DNA of 64,000 bases from Limnephilus marmoratus (taxonomy: Eukaryota; Arthropoda; Insecta; Trichoptera; Limnephilidae), in NCBI GenBank assembly GCA_917880885.1, contig OU862933.1:13173679-13237678 (forward strand), written 5' to 3'. The position numbers were made by a program, and so were the translations under genes. Under the pieces are notes generated by a model. It saw only the letters and a program-made list of their open reading frames with translations. It did not search any database and was not told the DNA's origin. Each line of letters starts with the position of its first letter. Within the stretch, counting starts at the first letter, position 1. Below, one piece after another: positions 11,530-22,000 of this stretch.

Positions 11530-11965
11530 CGGAGGCGTCTACTAATATCTACAGGAATTCCAAAAACTGAAAAAATCGAACTAATATCTATGGGAATCAA
11601 AGTGTTGACGAATATCTACAGCTCAAACTGTTGATTAATATCTATGAGAACCAAAGTGTTGACGAATATCTACAGTACTGTCAGAGGTTGGATTTGCAAT
11701 TATGTATAGCATATTGGAATAAGGTAATATTGCGTATGCAGTTTAAAAAACTTAATTTATGTAAGTATGTATGTAAAAATCCCTAATATCGGACTATTGG
11801 ACACATTTAGCTGATTAGTCCAACCTACGCTCTGTAGATATTAGTTCAACCTACGCTCTGTAGATATTAATCAACACTCTGAAGTTCGTAGATATTAGTT
11901 CAACATATGAGCTGTAGATATTCGTCAAACATACAGGCTGTAGATATTAGTATCTGGAGTCCTTT
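11530..11965. mobile_element. TIR element with subterminal 30-35 bp repeats
   Basis: The left half has several forward copies of ACTAATATCTACAG or GACGAATATCTACAG spaced about 30-45 bp apart. The right half has five or so inverse copies, CTGTAGATATTAGT. The outermost pairs, near 11537-11562 and 11936-11962, could be the terminal inverted repeats. Clustered subterminal repeats of this kind are typical transposase-binding sites of cut-and-paste elements. No coding sequence is present and the family is not recognised. Confidence 0.6.
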
Positions 11966-12278
11966 TTTCTTCCATGTGGGGTACCAAAAACCTTTACGGT
12001 GGATAATAGTAATAAATGTGATCTCATAATGTAGGCTCAAGAACTAAGGTTGTAAGTTTTATTTTTATGACATATGTAATCTTTGGAGATGCTGTATTGA
12101 GGGTTTTTTTCAAGAAAAGGAAGGATTAAACCAAGGTCTTGAAGACACGAAAATCAGTCATTAAAACTATCCATTCCGTACAAATGTTAGGCACGTGTTT
12201 GGCATGTCTTCTAATTGTACTAATCTAACAAGTGCTGAAGGGTTCAATGATGTCAGTTCTTCAAAGCACCAGTAGAAC

Positions 12279-12527
12279 CATAGATAATAGAAACAAGGGA
12301 AACGGGCCATGGACCAATATTAGAATGGAACTGCGCGCAGAAAACTGTTGCCAATATCGTTCGCCCACACTACTGCAAATCGAATCAGCATCATCAACTC
12401 TACCTACACACCAAGCTCACAACTTCCATTGGCTCCGCTGTTCCGATAGTCCGAGCAATTTGGTCATAGTTCAGCAACAGTCGATGCTTCCATGCCATAA
12501 CTTCCTTTGTTTCTATTATTTATGAAT
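12279..12527. repeat. short element with 20-bp inverted ends
   Basis: CATAGATAATAGAAACAAGG at the left is matched in inverse by CCTTTGTTTCTATTATTTAT at the right. No further support. Confidence 0.4.
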
Positions 12528-12529
12528 AG

Positions 12530-14370
12530 AAAAAGCATAGATGTTGTTATTAATTTTTAAATTTTTCCACGCGATCGTAACAACAGTTGATACGGCAAAA
12601 AGCCACGCCTCACACGCACCCGTATCAGCCCTTGTTACGCTAACTTCGACTGCCAATATCACAGCATACCTATATCGCACTATTTTTTCCCGCTTGCTAG
12701 GATATTCGTGTAACTATCACGATGCTGACATCTTCAGGCATATTTCGAAAGTAAAATTGTATTTCGTAAAAAACATCTATAATCAAGTGAATGTATATCC
12801 TCGTACCTTTGAATGCAAAGTTCTCAATTTACTCCACAGATGGCGCTAGTAGTTTGCGCAGGCGCTCCATGCGATTTCGACTGACCAAATTGGACAAGCG
12901 TCGATAACATTTATTATCGAGATCGCGCGTATTCGCAAACGTTTGTTTATGTTGTGAAAGTGTGATTTTGAATTTACATAAAAATTTTATTAATTTTAGA
13001 GTCATCAGAAGTTTTAGAACTTGTTTATACGAATTAATTATGAGGTACCACTTGTGTCTATCAACGCAGTGTCCTGAGTACACGCACGCGGATAAATGGC
13101 GCTGTCTTTGAGATAATATGGGTACGTTTTTTACGTTTTTTGTTTTTTATAAACATCTAGGAGTGTTTACAGACGACGATTTGGTTTCAAATTGTAGATA
13201 ATAATCTCATCTGTTTATATAGTATGATAAATCATGCCATAATATGCTGTAATTTTACATAAAATTGGTTGGATAGGTATTTGAAATATGACATATATAT
13301 GTACCGCGTATGGGTATTGAAAAAACGGAGTAGTTCAACGCGGGGAAAAGGTTAAAAATGAATTCCTTTTTAAATAGAAATGAAGAATGTTTACTAGGGA
13401 GATTTTAAAAATAAATTATTATAAATATTTCATGCTTATGATAATATTATATCTACGTAAATGAAACATCAAATAAAAATTTCTTAAATTTTTGCTTATT
13501 CATGGATATTTGAATACGGAAATCATTCAATAAATTGAAGCACATTTTTTTCAAATCCATTTGTCCGCCATTATCTCCAGCCATTTAAAAAATAAATTAG
13601 GTTAAGAATTAAAATTACACTTTATTTTTACATAAAATATACACAGTGCATGTTTACAACATAGAATACCTTGTAATGGATAACCTCCAAAAATGTAATT
13701 CCACCAACACAAAATAATACCTGTATAACGTAGTTAGTGATGTCAGCACACCATTAATAATAATTAAATGTTTATTTTATACAAAATGTACTGTGAAACA
13801 AAAATCATATAGTGTCCAAAAATTCCAGAATATTTTTATTGATAGACAAAATATTAGAAATTAAGCCTTGGTGACTAATATAATATGAATCTAACATTTG
13901 TGTTGCACTATTTTTATAATAAACTTAAATATTGAACATTACAAATTTATTGAAATAAATTGATAATACTGGTGTTTAGCAGTACCTACCTCCTAAACAA
14001 ATACATGCTTGTTTATTCTCATTACTTTTATCCAACTGGTAATTTTGAACTAAAGGAGAATGGGCGAAAATGTATGGGACCTGAACCCGTATCTCAATAT
14101 TAAAGTCAATAGTAATACTGGATATAGTAGTGAATAAGTAAAATGTTAGTTACTTTTTCAGCTAAGGTTAAATATCTGTCCTTTCAGAGTTATAGTTTTA
14201 ACGTCCATATTAGAATATTAGATTTCTTCATATCAGAATGTTAGATTAAGATCACTTTTAAGACAATACAACCACTGGAGGGTATTGGAAGAGGTATTTG
14301 AATACATTTAATTATTATTTTTAATTTATAAACTAACGTTTAAGACAAGATTTTTATGCATAGCACAAAG
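12530..14370. other. intergenic, nothing firmly recognised
   Basis: A slightly GC-richer stretch at 12580-13100 contains motifs such as GATGGCGCT and could be an old promoter or repeat. The rest is AT-rich. No exon could be supported. Confidence 0.4.
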
Positions 14371-14376
14371 GGTAAC

Positions 14377-14545
14377 AATTATTATAAGCAATAATTGTCA
14401 GCCTGAAACACTCATTTACATTGAAAAATCTTCCGAGAAAAGATACTTGCCGCCAACGGGACTTGAACCCGTTGCCGATCGGATGCTCTGACCTAATTTG
14501 TGTAGACATAATTTGTCTCGACGCCACCTAGCGAGAGATTTAGTA
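14377..14545 (-). repeat. tRNA-Ala-like SINE, left copy of an inverted pair
   Basis: Minus-strand head contains GGTCAGAGCATCCGA and a T-arm ACGGGTTCAAGTCCCGT, then GGCGGCAAGTATC and an A/T-rich body. The body matches 14716-14806 in inverse orientation over about 88 bp. Confidence 0.6.
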
Positions 14546-14663
14546 CTAACAATACCTCCCTTACAAAAATAAAGTTGGTTGTTTTCAGGTGGAAAAATGT
14601 AATAATCAGTAATTGTTGAATGAAACACCAGTATATATTAAATTATTTGGCGGGTATTAGATA

Positions 14664-14806
14664 AGCCGCCATAGCTCAGTGGTCAGAGCATCCGACCAGC
14701 AATCAGAAGGACACGGGAAGTCCCGTTGGCGGCAAGTATCTTTTCTCGGAAGATTTTTCAATGTAAATAAGTGTTTCATGCTGACAATTAATGCTTATAA
14801 TAATTA
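14664..14806 (+). repeat. tRNA-Ala-like SINE, right copy of an inverted pair
   Basis: Begins GCCGCCATAGCTCAGTGGTC; acceptor GCCGCCA pairs with TGGCGGC, D arm GCTC/GAGC, anticodon loop CCAGCAA (AGC, Ala). The T loop is shortened, so it is a tRNA-derived SINE and not a tRNA gene. Head-to-head with the copy at 14377-14545. Confidence 0.65.
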
Positions 14807-15683
14807 AAACATTTTTTGGATTTGGTACATTTTTTAGATTTTCAAGGCCAAAAGTATTTTCGTTGTTTGTTTTTGGGGTGTTATGCCGTGTTGCGCTACC
14901 TCCTTCTTTAGCCAACGTTTGGGACAGCGTTGCAGTGTCCATTATGACGAAAAAATTTTGGATTTATTTTAAACCTTCCTGCGACCCGCTCTGTTGATCA
15001 GTAACAAGCTGAGATAATGCTTTCACCGTTATTCACGAGATGTTACCTATCTGTTTATAATGAACTGAACTCTGGTCAATTGTTTGAAATAAACGATAAG
15101 GTGCATTCAATGACTCTAATACCATAAGCAGTTTAGAAGTCCTCAAATTGAAATTTGGAGGTATGATTTTTTTAATGAGAAAACCGCAAGTTTGAAAATT
15201 TCCTAGCGCTCGAGGCTAAAATGGGTCATATTGCGAAATACTCCGGTGGTCATCTTGAATTAAAACTTTAGGTTAAATCTCTTGAAAGAGGTTGCCAGCG
15301 CCTCCTTAAGGATATGTTTGAAAAAATCATTTCTCTGAACATAAGTAGTTATTCTGGGGAAACTAAATATGGTAGATTATGTACTATTTTTTATACACAT
15401 TATCTGTAAAGTCGGTGCAATTTACAAAAACATAATTTTGCAAAAAACAAAATAAGTTATTACGAAAATAGAATAAGCTGGTGTGTGGCAAAAATTTAGC
15501 GCCGGCCATTAAAAAGTTAAGATCACTCTCATGACAGTGTAACTTGATAACATGAAAGTGAATTAGAATGTTAGACTGATCACTTTCAAAACAATATATG
15601 TAACTTCAAATGGACAAACATTTGAGATGAGCTGTAATAGTACCTTGTGTTCTGCTTAAAAATATCCCACCATTATTATTTTT
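14807..15683. other. intergenic, nothing recognised
   Basis: AT-rich. No gene or repeat boundary that I can support. Confidence 0.5.
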
Positions 15684-16034
15684 ACAGGGTGTTAAGTGAG
15701 GTACATGGTTTATTTTAATCAGTTATCCTGGCATTATTTAGAGTAAAAAGTGTTAATGAATTTTTGATCTCCGGTGACTTCGATGTTTTTATTTAATTAT
15801 TTTTTTTTGTTTTTTTCAAAAACAAACAAAAATAATTTTCTTCCACTCAGCCGAGTAACCGCCCAACCCCCCACCTCGACCCTAACTGTCCAATAGCTAC
15901 ATATTTATGTTTTAAGTTGAAAAAAAAACTTCATAAATGTCACCGGAGACCGAAATTTCATTTACATTTTTTACTCCAAATAATGTTGAAAATCACTGGT
16001 TAACGCGAGTCAAGTACATCCCCGCCCGGTATTG
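15684..16034. mobile_element. MITE-like inverted repeat of about 350 bp
   Basis: Left arm has CAGTTATCCTGGCATTATTT then TCTCCGGTGACTT; the right arm carries the inverse of the same series (AATGTCACCGGAGACCGAAA, then ACTCCAAATAATGTTGAAAA). The centre is rich in poly(T)/poly(A). It ends about 35 bp from the SUN stop codon, so it probably lies in the 3' UTR or flank of that gene. Confidence 0.6.
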
Positions 16035-16069
16035 AGGGTTATGCTCAAAACTTCCCATTCTCCTTTACG

Positions 16070-19000
16070 TCACACTCTATCAGGATGCTTGATGTACATT
16101 TTATTGAGCATTCCATGGACACGTAATCTGTAGACGCACGTGAAGTCAGGGTTGCCCCAGTTGGAGTGTATCTTGAGTTGGACGATTCTGTACGCCTTCT
16201 GCGTATGATATTGGACGTCGAAATACTGGACTGAAGGACCCTCCTTATTGTACACAAACTCACCAAAGAAATAGCCCTCCATTTCGGCGACTTCGTCCAA
16301 ACCCTGCGGAAACACATTTTTTAAATTTATTTTTATGTGAATACCGCACAAGAGTTCCAATTGCTCCCAACTGACCGGAGCCAATAGGAATATGGCATAT
16401 TGTTGTGAGATTGAAGGGAGTGGGGAGGGGAAAGAGATGGAGATAGAAGAAGGTGGGGAAGAAGTGTCTAGCTATTTATACAGGGGCATATATCTCCACT
16501 AAAACTTTGAAACTGATAGAAGTGCCAAATTCTTATGGACAAAGCTGAATTGTAGATAGGTCTGTAATTTTAATTGCCATCTCTCGCTCTCTACGTGTAA
16601 CAGAAAGAGATAGTAGTATACCTATGTCACTAGGTCACTTGACCAATAGAAACAATGCACACTTCAACTACCAATTGCTATTGTTTGTTGTCATTTGCTT
16701 CGTCCGCGAGTTTATCCTGCAGATTTCGATCGAAAAATCATTGAACATTGAATTCCAAAGGTGAAAAAATGTGTCAACTATTCGTCAGGGATTGAGGTAA
16801 TTATATAAAATATCAACATTTAGCTTCACTCATCCGTAAATCAATTGGAGGTTATCCTATAAAGACCTTAGTTATAAGCAAGAAATTTCAGTCGGTTCTG
16901 CGACCCAGTGTTTTATGTGTTATTTTCGATTGTCTTTACTGAAAATAGAAATATTTAAAGTGAGTGTTCCATTTGCCCAATGTAAGCAGAAACACGTATT
17001 CTGATTCCAAGCATTTTTGTTTTTTAAATAATTTATTGGGCTAATGGATTGAAGTAGGTCGAGTGCGATTATATTGTCTATGGTAAACAAATAAACTTCC
17101 TCTATCTTTAGTTTATTTTAGCCATTTCGGTTCATCCGTGGTTAAGTTGATGACAACATTTGTCCCTAGTAAAGGCCCGAAGATATCGATCTAGGGATTG
17201 GTTTATTTATGTATTCATATCTGGTCACCAAATATGGCTAAAGCCATTTCAAGCAATGTTACAGTTCTTAATGGTGGACTTACACCATGGCAATCTACCA
17301 CTCTAGGAGGCATACCTGAGTTGAAATAAACAACACTCAATGTCATCAACTGGCTGAATTACCTCAGCATTCCATCATGACCTCCATAAACTCTCCACCG
17401 CATGACGAAAAAAGAATCTTTTCACTTCATGAATGTGCCAGTTTTTCAGTATATGCTCAGGAGTGTTTGTCAATCGGATTAAGATGTCAGAGTTCCTACC
17501 TTAGAGCAACTTGACAAACGCATATACAGTTTGTCAAATAAGAGTAAAAAATATATGAGGGCGCCACTGTTGATCAAATGGCAATACTAAACACATCGCT
17601 CTTGGTGTTAAAGTAAAGCTGTGTAACCTACATTTTTATAAAAAATTAAAAAGGCATAATATTGGAAAAAAAATTTTTTCATTGCAGTATAGATACCCGC
17701 CGATCTCAAAATTAGAATTGCATATAGGTATATTATTATTATACTTTTGCAATTTTGTGATAACATAATGAAGAAAAACTATAATGTAATAAAATATAAA
17801 GCACAGTTTAGAAATTGCTTACATTTATTTAATACTAGATAAAGTACCTAGCGTTGCCTGGGCTTTAGATCATGTCTTTAATTTTAGATCTGAATATATT
17901 TAACTCATTCAGATCTAAAAGTAGTGTAACTAAACTCACCATTAGGGATTCTTCCTTTCTATCTATTGTTAAATTCAAATTTAAGTTAAATTAAATTAAA
18001 GCAAATCGCTTTATAAATCACCTTTTAATCAAATTTATGTCGTGAAGAAAAAATGTTTTTTAAAATGTGGTTTACTGTGTTCTATACATTCAGTGCCATT
18101 GCACTTCAAAAAAATATTTGACAGTTAAATTGGTGTTGCCAGTCTACAAATTTAGTAGTTCCAGTTTTTATATTTTCTACTCTTTTTTGACAGACATCTT
18201 TCAAGCCGAGCTTAAAACGCAACTGAAATACTGGCCCCAAATATTTCAACTGTGGAGTGATTCTCACCCATATGCTGAAGGTCTTGGGAGCTGAGGAAAT
18301 CTCCTGTGTGGGCGAGATACTGGCGGGGATGTGCTCCAGCGTGATGCCGGTAATGTAGATCTTCGCCAGCAGCTTGACTAGCACTGCTCCGTGCGTACCC
18401 TCAAACGCCCAGCACTGGCCCGGATTTACCGATGGCTGCAAATATATGTTTTTTTTTTTTTTTTTTATTGTAATATAAAAAATATGAGTTACATATATAT
18501 ATACATATTTTACAAAATTTTATATTAAAGGTCGTATTTAGTCATGTATACCTTATCAGAAAAGAGGAGCTCTTGTGCCTGATATATGTTCAAACAACTT
18601 ATATTTTGATAGAAAGCAGTCACTTTGTGGTTTGAGATATTGAATGAAATAAAACAATAACTTAGTTTGTAACCACGATTTATTTAATTTTTATAATAAT
18701 GACCGGTTTCTCTTTACTCAAGCATCTTCAAGGTATAAAATTTATTATTTATTATTTTATTATTATTGTACAACAGAATAATTCCAATTACAGTACAATT
18801 TAGTTACCCTATCAGCATTTAGGCAAGTGACTCTTCAATAATGTTTTTAAGGCATATAAAGAACAGTCACTTACATCCAAATGGTTTGCAATTTCATTTA
18901 ACATCACCACTCCCCTCGTCATGCTAAGCTTTGCCAAGACATCTGTTCTGCCGTTCGGTACTTTAAATAAGTCATGATGTCGACTTCGGCTGTAGTGGTC

Positions 19001-22000
19001 TGGTACATATAAATCATAGCATCCCAAGGGAAATGGGCTATTGATGAAATTGTTCCAAATTTTGAAAGACAGAATAGCAAGACTTGCTTTCCTTCTAGTT
19101 TCTAGGCTCACAGAATCAGTTTCCTCAAGTAAGTCAATATGGTGCATGAACCTTGGATAGGTTCCATGCTTCCGCATATAAACATACCTGAGGAATTTCT
19201 TCTGGATTTGCTCTAACATATCAATGTACTTCTGGTGGTACGGTGTCCAAACATCGCTCGCGTACTCCAGTTTGCTTCTCAGTATGCCATCGAATAACGC
19301 TAGCATAGCTTCTTGGTTATCAAATTGCTTACAAGTCCTGATGATGAATCGAAGAAGTTGGTAGCAAGACTGAGTGAGCTGCGATATATGGCAAGAGAAT
19401 GTCAGTTCGGGATCAAAGACGACACCGAGATCTTTCACGGATTTTACATGTGATAACGTTTCGCCTTTTATTTTATAATCGTAAATTATAATGTTTTTAC
19501 AACAAGTGAAGGACATTGTGACACATTTCTTTGTGTTAAAATCTAATTTGTTTGCCAACGACCATTCAGATAGTGCATCCAACTGGAACCAGTTTAATTT
19601 TATACCCCGAAGATGCTTGAGTAAAGCGAAACCGGTCGGTATTATAAAAATTAAATAAATCATGGTTACAAACTAAGTTATTGTTTTATTTCACTTATAT
19701 TTTAAACCAGAAGTCTGTTTGTAAGAAGCTAGATTGTCACAATTATCTCAACTATAGTTTTCGGCGTGGCAGATTAGTGATAAAGTACTGTACATTATAC
19801 TAATCTAGTATGTCAGACTATTATTCCTCACACATTGTACAAACTACAGATTGCATACAAAGGGGGGTGCAATAAATTAAGACTCAACTAGCGCCATTTT
19901 GCTGTCAGAACTCAAAACCTTTGATATGTTCTATTTTATTATTATCTTATTTCTGCAAAAACGTTCTGAGACTATTCGCTTTTAAAAAATTACAATAATT
20001 TTCTTTGAAAGAATCCAAATAAAAAATTCTGCCGACTTGTCGGACTAACCTGCAAAATTGCCCGAGCAGAATCTCTTGGGTTACAAAATTTCCGCATTAA
20101 ATAGCTCCAGCTTCGTGAGACTATTGATCCTGTTTCTATAATGTATGGTTTTGTATTTAAAATACTCAATATCTGTCCCCCTGTGAACATAATAATTAAA
20201 CATTTGATTGATCATTAGAGGGCTGTGTACTGTGTATTTTATTACTCATTTATTTTCTTTGAGACACAAACAGAACAATCATAAAAGATGCTTAGAACCT
20301 ACATATATATGGTTTACAGGTCATACATGTTAATCAATATATATTCTATAAAGAAAGTGTACTATAATGTACGATGAAGGGAGTAATATGGTGTGGTAGC
20401 CCTCTATCCCTCATCCATGAAGAAGGTTCCCGTTTTTAACTGAAGGGCGTGCTTTTGAAGATGTAAGGGCTGGAAGTTTCGCTCTCTAGAATTTTCTAGA
20501 ACATTCGAGAGTACTGGAGAGCATTCCACAACATTCCGGAACATTCTGGAATGTTCCGGAACAGTCTGGAATGTTAGGGAACATCCCAGATCATTGTGGA
20601 ACAGGGAGGCAATCAACGCTGCATCTAGAGCCCAATACATACACATGCATACAATGCGTTGTATCTCTTATCAAATCACCGAAACCAGCCACTTTCCTCT
20701 GACATAAGCAATATGCTTAAGTATCACAACATTGTACACGTAGAATCAATGGCGGTTAGCGGGTTTGAAAAGTGGGGAGGTATATACATTTTTTTTTCTT
20801 CTTTGTGTGCTGTATTAGGTCCCCCCGACGTTGGCGATCACTCTTGAAAATGTCTCTCTGTCTTGCGCTGCCCGGAATAGCTCCTCCACACTTCTAATGC
20901 CGGTCCACTCTCGTATATTTCGCAGCCAAGACATTTGTCTCCTACCAGTAGGCCAGTGCAATTAGCGCAAAAAAGGGGGTCGCGATCGGAATTATTCCGG
21001 TAGTCCCAATTTTTTTATATGTTTTATACACTCATCTTGTGATGAAAAATCTGAGTTTTCGACCTTGGGTCACTTGAGCTTTCGCCGCCATTTTGAAAAA
21101 ACCAGCCGAAATCGAGCCAAAATTTAGTTTTTCTCCAATATCTCGTTTGTAATGAAAATTTTGGCTAAAGTAACTTCACAAGTTTAGTGGAACATAAAAT
21201 TACCTACAATTTTTATTTTGAAAAATTTCTTCTATCTCTAATAAATATCTAGATATGCAGTCGTAAAAATGCGTATAAGTTTATAAAAACACGTAAATTG
21301 CTCGACTTGGTTCAGTTTTTTATGCGTATCTCTGTTCCAGTACAATTTTGTGAAAAAATTACTGGTTTCAATTTTGTAGAGAATAAAATTCCTAAAATGA
21401 TGTGTAATTTTTATTTTTTTTGTGGTTTTTTTTACTGATAAAAGTATACATAAATAAACATTGGTAGGTGAAAACAGAAAAATTATTACAATATTACCAC
21501 GATATTCGACTTTTGTTCACATTACATAACTATAAATTAACGAGAGTGGGGGGGTGAAACTCCCCCCCCCCCCCCGCAGGTCACTCCAGGACGGGCCATC
21601 GGGTGTCACCAATGTCGGGTCTAGATCAGTGTTGCCAACTGCTCCATTAGAGCTACATTTAGTTCTAAATTGAGGTCGTCAACTCCAAAAATGTGGTTTA
21701 GCTTATACGGTTTTTCAGATAATGTAGAGCTTTTTTTAAATACAAATGTTATAAACAAAAATTATTTAGAGTAATTTCTTTGCGAATCGGTTATTTTTGT
21801 ATTGAAATCTTTGTTTTTTTTCTCATAAATTCTCTAAAGTCGCCAGCCCTTATGAAACTATTGTCGGTCATAACTTAGGCTACATGGGATTATAGCTCTT
21901 ATAGGATTGTGGATTTGTTTATCTGCATAACATTTGTGAGGGTATCGAGTCATTCTGTGGGGTTGAATCAAGAACGTCAGAGCAACATGTAGATATGAGG

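Larger units (their letters stand above)
18645..19693. mobile_element. inverted-repeat element with hammerhead-like ends enclosing a LINE fragment
   Basis: Arms 18645-18743 and 19596-19693 are inverse copies, about 90% alike by eye. Each contains GAAGATGCTTGAGTAAAG, GAAACCGGTC and then TTATAAAAATTAAATAAATC. Between them lies a non-LTR reverse-transcriptase fragment. The arms resemble the noncoding ends of Penelope-like elements. The element lies in SUN intron 4. Confidence 0.65.

Noticed and set aside
12541..13083. Open frames of 84-102 codons on both strands, near a GC-richer patch with a GTACGT after ATGG
   Set aside because: No homology or paired splice sites; the patch could be a promoter but there is no downstream exon I can join to it.
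14664..14735. Possible functional tRNA-Ala gene
   Set aside because: The T loop is too short, an anticodon-stem pair is broken, and an inverse partial copy with the same 3' body shows it is a SINE.
20404..20646. Minus-strand open frame of 80 codons with repeated EHSRMFRNV-type sequence
   Set aside because: It is the translation of the pentamer array; the periodic DNA explains the pattern and no start context, splice sites or homology support a protein.
21541..21580. Poly(G)/poly(C) tract as a G-quadruplex regulatory site
   Set aside because: A single run of C beside a short run of G inside the transposon; not enough to support a defined structure, and such runs are often assembly-sensitive.
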